Assembly (NCBI GenBank): GCA_045595845.1
Contig: JAZOBF010000021.1
Location: forward strand, 1 to 17,488
Reading direction: 5' to 3'
DNA from: RGIG3009 sp045595845
Lineage (GTDB): Bacteria > Bacillota > Clostridia > Oscillospirales > Acutalibacteraceae
Length of the DNA stretch: 17,488 bases
Program-made: the position numbers and the translations under genes
Shown here: in pieces, positions 1-9,294 of the stretch
Layout: each line of letters begins with the position of its first letter
Numbering within the stretch: position 1 is the stretch's first letter
Notes under the pieces: model-generated
The model's database searches: none
What the model was told of the DNA's origin: nothing
What the model saw: only the letters and a program-made list of their open reading frames with translations

Positions 1-1
1 C

Positions 2-49
2 CGCCATGTGATTGACCACAAAGTAAAACAAGAGAAAATGACGAAATGA
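2..49 (+). CDS. Possible 3' tail of a convergent gene (partial)
   Basis: One plus-strand frame is open from the window edge to a TGA at 47-49. It encodes 15 residues, RHVIDHKVKQEKMTK, rich in lysine as many protein C-termini are. It ends two bases before a perfect bidirectional terminator, which is where a convergent gene would end. Fifteen open codons can occur by chance and I recognise no family, so this is a suggestion from context only. Confidence 0.3.
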   Translation, partial: RHVIDHKVKQEKMTK

Positions 50-50
50 T

Positions 51-86
51 AAAATCCCCTTGAACGATGCGTTCAAGGGGATTTTT
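51..86. terminator. Bidirectional Rho-independent terminator after fhs
   Basis: Arms at 51-66 and 70-85 are exact reverse complements of 16 bases around a 3-base loop. Each side carries a GC core (CCCCTTGAACG and its complement) flanked by A/T runs, so RNA from either strand forms a stable hairpin followed by U residues. It lies 11 bases past the fhs stop and ends the purine operon. The symmetry would also stop a plus-strand gene entering from the left. Confidence 0.9.
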
Positions 87-96
87 ATGTGTATGT

Positions 97-1773
97 TTAG
101 AATAAACCGGTGATTTTGCCGCTTTCATCGACATCGATGCGTTCCGCGGCAGGGGATTTCGGAAGTCCCGGCATGGTGAGAATATCACCCGTTAACACGA
201 CGATAAAGCCGGCACCCGCAGAAATTTTGACATTCTTTATGGTAACGGTGAAGTCTTCGGGAGCGCCCAGTTTGGTGGGATCGTCCGAGAAGCTGTACTG
301 CGTTTTGGCGATACAGACGGGGCAGTTCGCAAATCCGAGTTCGGTCAACTGCTGAATCTGTTTTTTCGCCGCGGGCATCACCGTGATGTCCTTGCCGCCG
401 TACACCTTTTGCACAACGGCGCGAATTTTATCTTCGATGGTGCCGTCAAGTTCATACGAGAAGGTGAAATCGCCTTTTTCCTCCTCGCACAGGCGGACAA
501 CCTCGCGGGCAAGAGCCTCGCCGCCTTTGCCACCTTCCGCCCATACGGTAGACAGTACGGTGTTGACACCGAGTTCCTTGCATTTGGCAATAATGAAGTC
601 AATCTCGTTATCGGTATCGGTGGGGAAACGGTTGACCGCCACCACACAGGGCAGTTTATAAACATTTTTGATGTTCGCGACATGACGGAGCAAGTTGGGA
701 ACACCTTTCTCCAAGGCAACCAAATCTTCCGTACCCAATTCCGTCTTGGCAAGGCCGCCGTGCATCTTGAGTGCACGGACAGTGGCGACAACCACCACGG
801 CATCGGGAACAAGGCCTGCCATACGGCATTTGATGTCGAGGAATTTTTCAGCACCGAGGTCAGCGCCGAAGCCCGCTTCGGTGATGGTGTAATCCCCCAT
901 TTTCAGTGCCATACGGGTTGCCATGACCGAGTTGCAACCGTGGGCAATGTTGGCAAACGGTCCGCCGTGCACAAATGCGGGCGTCCCCTCTAAAGTCTGC
1001 ACCAAATTGGGTTTTAGAGCATCTTTGAGCAGTGCCGTCATCGCGCCTGCGGCTTTAAGCTGACCGCAAGTGACGGGCTTGTCGTCGTAGGTGTAACCCA
1101 CAATGATACGGGACAAGCGCTCTTTTAAATCGGTAATGGATGAGGACAGGCACAACACCGCCATAATCTCGCTGGCAACCGTGATGTCAAAGCCGTCTTC
1201 ACGCGGGACGCCGTTGGCTTTGCCACCCATGCCGTCTACCACAAAACGCAGTTGACGATCGTTCATATCGACACAGCGTTTCCAGGTAATCTTGCGCACA
1301 TCAATACCAAGAGCGTTGCCTTGTTGAATGTGGTTATCGAGCATAGCGGCAAGCAGGTTGTTTGCCGCACCGATGGCGTGGAAGTCACCTGTGAAATGCA
1401 GGTTGATGTCTTCCATCGGGACGACCTGTGCGTAGCCGCCGCCGGCGGCACCGCCTTTGACACCAAACACCGGACCGAGTGACGGTTCGCGAAGCGCGAC
1501 CGTCACATCCTTGCCGATGCGCTTCATACCGTCGGCAAGACCGATGGTGGTGGTGGTTTTCCCCTCCCCCGCGGGTGTCGGCGTGATGGCGGTGACAAGC
1601 ACCAATTTGCCGTCAGCACGGTTGGTTTCGTCCAACAGGCGAAGATCAATTTTCGCTTTGTAATTGCCGTACTGCTCGATGTATTGTTCGTCTACATGAG
1701 CAGTCTTCGCAATCTCTGTGATATGTTGCATTTGACATTCCTGAGCAATTTCGATATCGGTTTTATACGCCAT
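97..1773 (-). CDS. fhs: Formate-tetrahydrofolate ligase (10-formyl-THF synthetase)
   Basis: This enzyme joins formate to tetrahydrofolate using ATP, giving 10-formyl-THF in the cytoplasm. The protein has 558 residues, the usual family length. The family's nucleotide-binding motif TPTPAGEGKTTT is at about residues 64-75, followed by conserved EPSLGPVFGVKGGAAGGG and, further on, the VVATVRALKMHGG region. I start at the ATG at 1773 (MAYKTDIEIA). The upstream GTG at 1782 falls inside the GAGGTGA ribosome binding site, which itself abuts the TGA stop of purL. Fhs is the last gene of the purine operon and feeds the two folate-dependent steps encoded in the same transcript, PurN and AICAR formyltransferase. 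The family also serves acetogenesis, but no other Wood-Ljungdahl gene is present here. Confidence 0.96.
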   Translation of the reverse strand: MAYKTDIEIAQECQMQHITEIAKTAHVDEQYIEQYGNYKAKIDLRLLDETNRADGKLVLVTAITPTPAGEGKTTTTIGLADGMKRIGKDVTVALREPSLGPVFGVKGGAAGGGYAQVVPMEDINLHFTGDFHAIGAANNLLAAMLDNHIQQGNALGIDVRKITWKRCVDMNDRQLRFVVDGMGGKANGVPREDGFDITVASEIMAVLCLSSSITDLKERLSRIIVGYTYDDKPVTCGQLKAAGAMTALLKDALKPNLVQTLEGTPAFVHGGPFANIAHGCNSVMATRMALKMGDYTITEAGFGADLGAEKFLDIKCRMAGLVPDAVVVVATVRALKMHGGLAKTELGTEDLVALEKGVPNLLRHVANIKNVYKLPCVVAVNRFPTDTDNEIDFIIAKCKELGVNTVLSTVWAEGGKGGEALAREVVRLCEEEKGDFTFSYELDGTIEDKIRAVVQKVYGGKDITVMPAAKKQIQQLTELGFANCPVCIAKTQYSFSDDPTKLGAPEDFTVTIKNVKISAGAGFIVVLTGDILTMPGLPKSPAAERIDVDESGKITGLF

Positions 1774-1783
1774 ATCTTTCACC

Positions 1784-4700
1784 TCATTTAAATGAACGGA
1801 AGTAGTCTACTGCCGCTTCAAACATACGGATATCGTAGTTGCCGGGGACATTCTGATACAAGCCGCTTCCGATACGCTCACTATGCCCCATCTTACCAAA
1901 TACACGGCCGTCGGGCGAAGTGATGCCCTCAATAGCATACAGGGAGTCGTTGGGATTGCACCGAATATCAGCCGTGGCATTGCCATCGAGATCGACATAC
2001 TGCGTGGCGATCTGTCCGTTTTTCGCAAGTTCAAGGATGAGGGCTTCATCCGCTAAGAAACGGCCTTCACCATGCGAGATCGGCACATTCACAATATCAC
2101 CGACACGCATTTTGGAAAGCCACGGTGACTTGTTGGAAGCAATACGGGTGCGCACGATACGGGATTGGTGACGGGCGATGGTATTGAAGGTCAAGGTCGG
2201 ACAGGATTCGTCGGTGTCGATAATTTTGCCGTACGGCACCAACCCTAACTTAATGAGAGCCTGGAAGCCGTTGCAGATGCCGCACATTAAGCCGTCTCGC
2301 TTGTCGAGCAGTTCCGTAACGCCCTCTTTGACGGCGGCGTTGCGGAAGAATGCCGTGATGAATTTACCGCTGCCGTCGGGTTCGTCACCACCCGAGAAAC
2401 CGCCGGGGATGAAGACCATTTGCGCGTCTTTCAGACGGTTTGCAAAATATTCGACGCTTCTCTGAATGCCGTCTGCCGACAGGTTGTTGATAACAATGAT
2501 TTCGGGATCGGCACCGGCATCACGCATGGCTCTTGCGGAATCGTATTCGCAATTGGTGCCGGGGAATGCGGGAATCAGTACTTTCGGTTTTGCCACATAG
2601 TAGCCCGCAATCTGGGTAAACTCGTGCTTTTGTTCAAAATTCGGAATCGTACCGTTTCCTTGCTTGATGTTGCAGCTGTAGACGCTTTCCAATTTGTTTT
2701 CATATACCTCAACAAGATCGGAGAGTGCCAGACGCTCATCACCGTAGGTAATCTGCCCGTTATCGGTGACAAAACCGATAACCTCACCAATCTCAGTATC
2801 CGCATCAACCTCTAACAGGAAACTGCCGTAGTGATAGCCGAAAAGTTTCGTCATGCTAAGCGACTTATCGTACGCAAAGCCAAGCGCGTTACCCATCGCC
2901 ATTTTGAGGATTGCTTCCGCAATGCCGCCCATGGTAGGTGTGTAACATGCGTACACTTTACCGGCACGCATCAGTTCGGTCACCGTTGCAAAGAGGGTTG
3001 TCAACGATTCGGTGACGGGGAGTTTGTTTTCATCAAACGCGGGAGTCAGCAAGACAACCTTGTGCCCCGCCTGTTTGAATTCGGGCGAGATAACATCGCG
3101 CGTTTTTCCGGTGGTAACGGCAAAAGAGACGAGCGTCGGGGGAACATCGAGGTCCTCAAAGCTGCCGCTCATGGAGTCTTTACCGCCAATGGAACCGATG
3201 CCCAGTTGTTTTTGTGCGGCAAACGCGCCGAGCAATGCCGAAAGCGGTTTGCCCCAGCGTTTTCCGTCCTTGCCGGGATGCTCGAAATATTCTTGGAATG
3301 TCAGATATACATCCTCAAACGAAGCACCCGTAGCAATTAACTTACAGACGGATTCCACTACCGCAAAATATGCACCGTGATACGGACTTTGTTCGGTGAT
3401 GAACGGGTTGTAGCCCCAAGACATGAAGGACACATCTTCGGTATGTTTCTCTTCCATTGAGATTTTATGTACCATTGCCTGAATGGGAGTCAACTGGTAT
3501 TTGCCTCCAAACGGCATCAGCACCGTGCCCGCACCAATGGTGGAGTCAAATCGCTCGGACAGACCGCGTTTGGAACAAATGTTGAGGTCTTGCGCCATCT
3601 TTTTGTATTCGGTTTCAAAAGTACCGTTTACCGTTTTCTCCTGTAAAGCAGGAGCCGACGGTGTGACGGTGATATGCTTCTCAGCACCGTTGGAGTTTAA
3701 AAATTCACGGCTGATATCGACAATGGTATTACCGTTCCATTTCATCGTAAGGCGCGGCTCAGCTTTTACCACCGCCACGGGGCAAGCGTTTAAGTTTTCG
3801 CTCTTAGCGAGTGCCAGGAAGGCGTCCACATCTTTCGCTTCGACGACAACCGCCATGCGTTCTTGCGATTCGCTGATGGCAAGTTCTGTGCCGTCAAGTC
3901 CCTCGTATTTTTTCGGTACGGCATTGAGGTCGATTTCCAGACCGTCCGCCAATTCACCGATAGCAACCGATACACCGCCCGCACCGAAGTCGTTACAGCG
4001 TTTAATAAGGCGGGTGGCTTCGCCGTTGCGGAACAAGCGTTGCAATTTGCGTTCTTCGGGGGCATTGCCTTTTTGAACTTCGGCACCGCAAGTTTCAAGC
4101 GATTTCGAGGTGTGCGACTTGGAAGAGCCCGTCGCACCGCCGCACCCGTCACGGCCTGTAGCACCGCCGAGCAAGATGACAACATCGCCCGGCTCGGGGC
4201 ACTCGCGGCGGACATTCTCTGCGGGAGCTGCCGCAATGACCGCGCCGATTTCCATGCGTTTGGCGGCATAGCCGTCGTGGTAAATCTCATCCACCATACC
4301 CGTGGCAAGACCGATTTGGTTGCCGTAGGACGAATAGCCCGCGGCGGCCGTTGTCACAATCTTACGCTGTGGTAATTTGCCGGGAATGGTCTCGCTGACA
4401 GGCTTGAGCGGATCCGCCGCACCCGTCACGCGCATGGCGGCGTATACATAACTGCGGCCACTCAACGGATCACGAATGGCACCGCCGATACAGGTCGCCG
4501 CACCGCCGAACGGTTCGATTTCGGTGGGGTGATTGTGCGTTTCGTTTTTGAATAACAACAGCCACGGTTCTTTTTTGCCGTCTGCTTCGACTTCAATTTT
4601 AACGGTACAGGCGTTGATTTCTTCGGATTCGTCCAATTTTTCAAGCTTGCCGTGTTTTTTAAGATATCGCACCGCCAAAGTGGCAATGTCCATCAAACAA

Positions 4701-5482
4701 ATCGGCTTCGTTCTGCCAAGTTCCTTTCGGGTGGCAAGATAATCTTCATAGGTTTTTTGCAACAACGCATCTTCAAACACCACATCGTCGATGGTGGTGA
4801 GGAAGGTGGTGTGGCGGCAGTGATCCGACCAATAGGTATCAATCATGCGGATTTCGGTGATGGTAGGATCGCGCTTTTCACTGCGGAAATAGGCTTGACA
4901 GAACGCAATATCGTCCCCGTCCATCGCCAATGCATAGTCTTTGACAAACTGCTCAAGTCCCGCTCGATCTAAATCGATAAATCCATCGAGTGTCTTGACG
5001 GTGGTCGGGATGTCATATTCCATGTGGAGGGTTTCGGGTTTATCCATGGCCGCTTCGCGCGCCTCTACGGGGTTGATGACATATTTTTTAATCTCGGCGA
5101 GTTCTTGTTCGCTTACATTACCGTACAGCGCATACACCTTGGCGGTGCGCACCAACGGACGATCACCCGTGGAAATAATCTGAATGCACTGCGCCGCAGA
5201 ATCCGCGCGTTGGTCAAACTGACCGGGCAAGTATTCTACCGCAAAAACAGTCGCGCCGTCTGCTGACAACTCATCGCTGACCGTGTCGAGTTGAGGCTCG
5301 GAAAACACGGTCTTTTTGGCGTAGTCAAACAAGTCCTCGGTGATGTTTTCGGCATCGTAACGGTTGATAACACGAACATCCGTTAAGGCGGTAATGCCGA
5401 GCAGAGTGCGTGCATCGTTGAGCAATGCTTTGGCTTCGCTCGCCAGTTCCGCTTTCTTTTCTACAAATACTCTGTATACCAT
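1784..5482 (-). CDS. purL: Phosphoribosylformylglycinamidine synthase, single-chain PurL with fused glutaminase
   Basis: It converts FGAR, glutamine and ATP to FGAM, the fourth step of purine synthesis. At 1232 residues it is the large single-chain form, not the PurS/PurQ/small-PurL complex of Bacillus. An N-terminal PurS-like region precedes the linker motif DTYWSDHCRHTTF (215-227). Next come two synthetase halves of the PurM-like fold, the first containing ETHNHPTEIEP (about 314-324). A class I glutamine amidotransferase domain begins near residue 965. Its nucleophile is Cys1070 in GICNGFQ, and the His-Glu pair is at 1200 and 1202 in MGHSER, so this glutaminase looks intact, unlike that of PurF in this operon. 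The length suggests the clostridial/streptococcal clade of fused PurL. The start has an AGGAGG site and lies 2 nt after the purD stop. Confidence 0.96.
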   Translation of the reverse strand: MVYRVFVEKKAELASEAKALLNDARTLLGITALTDVRVINRYDAENITEDLFDYAKKTVFSEPQLDTVSDELSADGATVFAVEYLPGQFDQRADSAAQCIQIISTGDRPLVRTAKVYALYGNVSEQELAEIKKYVINPVEAREAAMDKPETLHMEYDIPTTVKTLDGFIDLDRAGLEQFVKDYALAMDGDDIAFCQAYFRSEKRDPTITEIRMIDTYWSDHCRHTTFLTTIDDVVFEDALLQKTYEDYLATRKELGRTKPICLMDIATLAVRYLKKHGKLEKLDESEEINACTVKIEVEADGKKEPWLLLFKNETHNHPTEIEPFGGAATCIGGAIRDPLSGRSYVYAAMRVTGAADPLKPVSETIPGKLPQRKIVTTAAAGYSSYGNQIGLATGMVDEIYHDGYAAKRMEIGAVIAAAPAENVRRECPEPGDVVILLGGATGRDGCGGATGSSKSHTSKSLETCGAEVQKGNAPEERKLQRLFRNGEATRLIKRCNDFGAGGVSVAIGELADGLEIDLNAVPKKYEGLDGTELAISESQERMAVVVEAKDVDAFLALAKSENLNACPVAVVKAEPRLTMKWNGNTIVDISREFLNSNGAEKHITVTPSAPALQEKTVNGTFETEYKKMAQDLNICSKRGLSERFDSTIGAGTVLMPFGGKYQLTPIQAMVHKISMEEKHTEDVSFMSWGYNPFITEQSPYHGAYFAVVESVCKLIATGASFEDVYLTFQEYFEHPGKDGKRWGKPLSALLGAFAAQKQLGIGSIGGKDSMSGSFEDLDVPPTLVSFAVTTGKTRDVISPEFKQAGHKVVLLTPAFDENKLPVTESLTTLFATVTELMRAGKVYACYTPTMGGIAEAILKMAMGNALGFAYDKSLSMTKLFGYHYGSFLLEVDADTEIGEVIGFVTDNGQITYGDERLALSDLVEVYENKLESVYSCNIKQGNGTIPNFEQKHEFTQIAGYYVAKPKVLIPAFPGTNCEYDSARAMRDAGADPEIIVINNLSADGIQRSVEYFANRLKDAQMVFIPGGFSGGDEPDGSGKFITAFFRNAAVKEGVTELLDKRDGLMCGICNGFQALIKLGLVPYGKIIDTDESCPTLTFNTIARHQSRIVRTRIASNKSPWLSKMRVGDIVNVPISHGEGRFLADEALILELAKNGQIATQYVDLDGNATADIRCNPNDSLYAIEGITSPDGRVFGKMGHSERIGSGLYQNVPGNYDIRMFEAAVDYFRSFK

Positions 5483-5484
5483 CG

Positions 5485-6756
5485 TCAGCCCTCCTGTTGT
5501 GCACGCATGGCACGCGCACCGATGTCGGTGCGGTAATACTTGTTATCAAAATGAATCTGTTCGACGAGAGCATAGGACGCATTTATCGCATCCGCGAGTG
5601 TATCCGCTACCGCCGTAGCACCAAGTACACGACCGCCGTCGGTAAGCAATGTTCCGTTATCCAGTTTGGCACCCGCCACATACACGCGATCCGCAATCGT
5701 TTCAGGAATGGTGATTGGATAACCTTTTTCGTAGGCGCTCGGATACCCGTTGGACGCCATAATAACACAGCACGCGTGTTGATTGCAAAACTTGACTTCG
5801 ACTTGCGACAAAGTGCCGTTGGTGACAGCTTGCATGACGGTAAGCAGATCACTTTCCAAAAGCGGTAACACGACCTGTGTTTCGGGATCGCCGAAACGGC
5901 AGTTGTATTCAATCACTTTCGGGCCGTTCTCTGTCAGCATCAAGCCGAAGTACAGGCAGCCTTTAAAGGTGCGTCCTTCCGCTTTCATCGCACGAATCGT
6001 GGGCAGAAAAATGGTTTCCATGCACTCTTTGGCAATTTCGTCGGTGTAATAGGGGTTCGGGGCAATCGTTCCCATGCCGCCGGTGTTGAGCCCCGTATCG
6101 TTGTCCCCTGCTCGCTTGTGGTCCATCGACGAAATCATGGGAACCACCGTCTCGCCGTCGGTAAACGACAGAACGCTTACCTCGGGTCCGGTCAGGAATT
6201 CTTCGATGACGATGTTATCACCGCTTTTGCCGAACACCTTATCTGCCATCATGGAACGGACGGCGTCCTTTGCTTCGTCGCGCGTCATCGCGATGATAAC
6301 ACCTTTGCCGAGTGCCAAGCCGTCGGCTTTAACGACCGTCGGAATCGGCGCGGTATCCAGATAACGAAGTGCCGCATCCATATCGTTGAACACTTCGTAC
6401 GCGGCGGTGGGAATACCGTACTGCTTCATGAGGTTTTTGGAAAACACTTTACTGCCTTCAATAATGGCAGCTTTTGCCTCAGGGCCAAAACAGGGTATGC
6501 CCTTTTCTTGCAAGGCATCCACCGCACCGAGCACCAACGGATCGTCGGGTGCAACAACCGCGTAATCAATCGCATTTTCCACAGCAAACGCAACGATAGC
6601 ATCAATATCCTTTGCGCCAATCGGTACAAGTGTCGCATCATTTGCCATACCGCCGTTTCCGGGCAAGGCATAGATCTCGCTGACCGCGGGATTTTCTTTC
6701 AGTTTTTTAATGATGGCGTGCTCGCGTCCGCCTCCGCCAACGACCATGATTTTCAT
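5485..6756 (-). CDS. purD: Phosphoribosylamine-glycine ligase (GAR synthetase)
   Basis: PurD joins phosphoribosylamine to glycine with ATP, the second purine step. The 423-residue length is normal. The N-terminus has the Rossmann-like motif VVGGGGREHAI (5-15) and LPGNGG (31-36). The ATP-grasp region has VVKADGLALGKGV (141-153), and the metal/ATP-binding CRFGDPETQ is at 286-294. The start ATG is preceded by AAGGAG, formed partly by the TAA stop of the upstream transformylase gene. Its substrate is the labile product of PurF, so co-expression with purF is expected. Nothing in the sequence looks damaged. Confidence 0.97.
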   Translation of the reverse strand: MKIMVVGGGGREHAIIKKLKENPAVSEIYALPGNGGMANDATLVPIGAKDIDAIVAFAVENAIDYAVVAPDDPLVLGAVDALQEKGIPCFGPEAKAAIIEGSKVFSKNLMKQYGIPTAAYEVFNDMDAALRYLDTAPIPTVVKADGLALGKGVIIAMTRDEAKDAVRSMMADKVFGKSGDNIVIEEFLTGPEVSVLSFTDGETVVPMISSMDHKRAGDNDTGLNTGGMGTIAPNPYYTDEIAKECMETIFLPTIRAMKAEGRTFKGCLYFGLMLTENGPKVIEYNCRFGDPETQVVLPLLESDLLTVMQAVTNGTLSQVEVKFCNQHACCVIMASNGYPSAYEKGYPITIPETIADRVYVAGAKLDNGTLLTDGGRVLGATAVADTLADAINASYALVEQIHFDNKYYRTDIGARAMRAQQEG

Positions 6757-6767
6757 AGTAAAACTCC

Positions 6768-7952
6768 TTAATGGTGGAATAAACGCATACCCGTGAACGA
6801 GAGTGTCATGCCGTATTTGTCACAACAATCAATGACCACATCGTCGCGAATGGAACCGCCCGGTTCTGCAATGTATTTCACGCCGCTGCGATAGGCGCGC
6901 TCAATGTTGTCATCGAACGGGAAGAACGCATCACTGCCGAGCGCCACGCCGTCAATCGTATCCAAATATGCTCTTGCCTCAGCATCGGTGAGGGGTTGCG
7001 GCTGTTCGGTGAAATATTTCTGCCAGTTGCCGTCTGCGCAAACATCTTCTTCGTTTTTATTGATGTACCCGTCGATTACATTGTCGCGGTCGGGACGCTT
7101 AATGTCCGCTTTGAACGGCAGGTTCAACACTTTTTCATGCTGGCGCAAGAACCATGTGTCGGCTTTGCCGCCCGCCAGACGCGTACAATGAATGCGCGAC
7201 TGTTGGCCCGCTCCCACACCGATTGCCTGACCGTCCACAGCGTAGCAAACCGAGTTGGATTGCGTGTATTTGAGCGTGATCAGCGCAATGATGAGGTCGC
7301 GCGCCGCGCTGTCGGGAAGGTCTTTGTTTGCGGAAACCATATTGGTAAGCAACTCACGGTTGATGGTAAAGTTGTTGCGGCCTTGCTCAAAGGTAATGCC
7401 GTAAACCTGTTTGGTTTCTTGCTCAGCCGGAACATAATCGGGATCAATTTTGACGATGTTGTAGCTGCCTTTTCTCTTGGTTTTAAGAATTTCGAGCGCT
7501 TCGGGTTCATAGCCGGGAGCAATAATACCGTCCGACACTTCACGCGCAATCATTTTCGCGGTAGTGACATCGCACACATCGCTGAGCGCTACCCAGTCAC
7601 CAAACGAACACATACGGTCGGTACCGCGAGCGCGCGCATACGCGCAAGCAAGCAGAGAATCGTCAAGCCCCTCGATATCATCCACGAAGCACGCTTTTTT
7701 CAGCGTATCCGACAACGGAATGCCGACAGCCGCCGAAGTGGGGCTTACATGCTTGAACGAGGTGACGGCGGGAAGTCCCAATGCTTCTTTGAGTTCTTTG
7801 ACAAGTTGCCAAGAGTTAAACGCATCTAAAAAGTTGATGTAACCCGGTCTTCCGCACAAAATTTCAATCGGCAGTTCACTGCCGTCTTGCATATAGATGC
7901 GGGACGGTTTTTGGTTGGGGTTACACCCGTATTTGAGCTCAAATTCTTTCAT
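6768..7952 (-). CDS. purH: Stand-alone AICAR formyltransferase (transformylase domain of PurH)
   Basis: This protein transfers the formyl group of 10-formyl-THF to AICAR, giving FAICAR. It matches only the C-terminal transformylase half of bifunctional PurH. It opens with LKYGCNPNQKP, the counterpart of the LRYGENPHQ linker that starts that domain, and has no N-terminal cyclohydrolase domain. The catalytic Lys-His pair is K67-H68 in TSFKHVSP. The conserved GAGQQSRIHCTRLA segment lies in the C-terminal half. I start at the ATG at 7952 (MKEFELKYG, 394 residues). The ATG 15 nt upstream overlaps the GAGGAG ribosome binding site, which also contains the preceding gene's TGA stop. The missing cyclohydrolase step is supplied by the adjacent upstream gene. 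The symbol purH is used loosely, because this is half of PurH. Confidence 0.93.
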   Translation of the reverse strand: MKEFELKYGCNPNQKPSRIYMQDGSELPIEILCGRPGYINFLDAFNSWQLVKELKEALGLPAVTSFKHVSPTSAAVGIPLSDTLKKACFVDDIEGLDDSLLACAYARARGTDRMCSFGDWVALSDVCDVTTAKMIAREVSDGIIAPGYEPEALEILKTKRKGSYNIVKIDPDYVPAEQETKQVYGITFEQGRNNFTINRELLTNMVSANKDLPDSAARDLIIALITLKYTQSNSVCYAVDGQAIGVGAGQQSRIHCTRLAGGKADTWFLRQHEKVLNLPFKADIKRPDRDNVIDGYINKNEEDVCADGNWQKYFTEQPQPLTDAEARAYLDTIDGVALGSDAFFPFDDNIERAYRSGVKYIAEPGGSIRDDVVIDCCDKYGMTLSFTGMRLFHH

Positions 7953-7963
7953 GATGCTTCTCC

Positions 7964-8671
7964 TCACTTGTTCTTATTGATGATGATTTCGGTGGGCTGT
8001 CCTCCGTTAAGCGGGACTGAGCGAACAAACAACGAAACCTTATTGTCTTCGTTCAAGTTGCTCCACACAAGGTCCGCCAGTTCCTCGGCGGTATTCGGCA
8101 ACGCGACTTCTTCGGGTTCGCCGTAGAACGACGGAATCGGATCGCCGTCGCATTTATAGGTGTGGATAAAATGACCGATGCCGTCTTCGGGCGTATATTC
8201 GTAAAAATAGCGGTTGCACGCTTCGGGACGGCCGTTTGCCGATTTTAAAATGGACAACTTGTAGGTGAAAGCACCCTCATAACAGCAAATGCCAGAAATA
8301 CGAGGGGTGAAGTTGGGGGCGTCCGGTTCAAATTCGCGGGTGCGCAGAGCACTCTCAAAAGTACCGCCATCGTTCAGGTGATCAAAGATGGTATTGGTCT
8401 GATCACCGTTGGTGATGATGTCGGTACTGCCAAACTGCAAATACGGATTGTAGATAATGAGGCTTGGATCGGACAGTTTGGATTCGTCAAACGCTTTGGT
8501 GCGCATACCGCCCTCAAAGCTTTCAAAAATACGGTTGCGGCTGTTGACACTGCGCCCCATAATGAAGTACGCAATCATCGCGTTTTTTCCGTCGGCGGAT
8601 TTACCAATCACGATACCGCGACCGGGATAGGTGTTTTCGCTGAGGAGTGTTTTCAAATCAAATAAAGCCAT
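7964..8671 (-). CDS. purO: IMP cyclohydrolase, PurO-type
   Basis: Its probable role is ring closure of FAICAR to IMP, the last step of the pathway. The 235-residue protein is not related to the MGS-fold N-terminal half of PurH. Its start, YPGRGIVIGKSADGKNAMIAY followed by GRSVNSRNRIF, resembles the archaeal PurO family (IMP cyclohydrolase of Ntn-hydrolase-like fold). Context supports this strongly: it sits directly before a transformylase-only PurH and no other cyclohydrolase is present. The gene starts 2 nt after the purN stop. Its AAGGTGAG ribosome binding site lies in the last purN codons, and its own TGA forms part of the next gene's binding site. I rely on remembered family features and position, not an alignment. 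Confidence 0.85.
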   Translation of the reverse strand: MALFDLKTLLSENTYPGRGIVIGKSADGKNAMIAYFIMGRSVNSRNRIFESFEGGMRTKAFDESKLSDPSLIIYNPYLQFGSTDIITNGDQTNTIFDHLNDGGTFESALRTREFEPDAPNFTPRISGICCYEGAFTYKLSILKSANGRPEACNRYFYEYTPEDGIGHFIHTYKCDGDPIPSFYGEPEEVALPNTAEELADLVWSNLNEDNKVSLFVRSVPLNGGQPTEIIINKNK

Positions 8672-8673
8672 AA

Positions 8674-9282
8674 TTACTCACCTTTCATTGCAGCTGACAC
8701 TTGTTCCACAGCCGCGGGTAATATTTTCCATTCTGCCAGACGCATGACGCGCTTTTGCAGAGTTTCGGGGGTATCGTTTTCACGGATGGTCACGGCTTTT
8801 TGCAGAATAATCTCGCCGCCATCCGGTATTTCGTTGACGAAGTGAACGGTAGCGCCCGTTACCTTGACACCGTATTCGAGTGCCGCTTCGTGCACGCGCA
8901 GTCCGTAAAACCCTTGACCGCAAAACGAGGGAATCAGGGACGGATGCACATTGATGATGCGTTTCGGATACGCACTTGTGAACCGCTCACTGAGAATGGA
9001 CATAAACCCTGCCAACACGATAAGGTCAATGGCATGAGTGTTTAGCGCATCCATCACGGCTTGCTCGAACGCTTCTTGCGAGCCGAGTGCTTTTTTGCTG
9101 ACAACCAGCGTTTCAATGCCCGCTTTCGCGGCGCGTTCAAGTGCGAACGCGGACGGGTTGTTGGAGATGACGAGTGTGATTTCGCCGCTATGTACGATAC
9201 CCGCACGCTGTGCGTCAATGAGTGCTTGCAAGTTAGTGCCGCCGCCCGAAACCAGAACGGCAATACGCGCTTTGTTATTCAT
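8674..9282 (-). CDS. purN: Phosphoribosylglycinamide formyltransferase 1 (GART)
   Basis: PurN formylates GAR with 10-formyl-THF, the third purine step. It has 202 residues, normal for the folate-dependent enzyme. The N-terminal phosphate-binding motif is VLVSGGGTNLQALI (9-22). The catalytic triad known from E. coli PurN is present as Asn111 and His113 (INVHPSLIPSF) and Asp154 (IPDGGEI). The start ATG has a GAGAGGAA site and follows the purM stop by 12 nt. It is one of two consumers of 10-formyl-THF in this operon. There is no sign of the formate-dependent PurT alternative. Confidence 0.97.
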   Translation of the reverse strand: MNNKARIAVLVSGGGTNLQALIDAQRAGIVHSGEITLVISNNPSAFALERAAKAGIETLVVSKKALGSQEAFEQAVMDALNTHAIDLIVLAGFMSILSERFTSAYPKRIINVHPSLIPSFCGQGFYGLRVHEAALEYGVKVTGATVHFVNEIPDGGEIILQKAVTIRENDTPETLQKRVMRLAEWKILPAAVEQVSAAMKGE

Positions 9283-9294
9283 GGAAGGTTCCTC

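Noticed and set aside
409..993. A 194-codon plus-strand open frame opposite fhs, and similar long antisense frames across the purine and pyrimidine genes
   Set aside because: They lie entirely within well-identified minus-strand genes, show no family motifs or good ribosome binding sites, and reflect the codon pattern of the opposite strand.
1774..1782. GTG start that would extend fhs by three residues (MKDMAYK)
   Set aside because: The GTG is inside the GAGGTGA ribosome binding site of the ATG at 1773.
7953..7967. Upstream ATG giving the AICAR formyltransferase five extra residues (MRRSI)
   Set aside because: It overlaps the GAGGAG ribosome binding site that serves the ATG at 7952, and the family begins at the KEFELKYG region.
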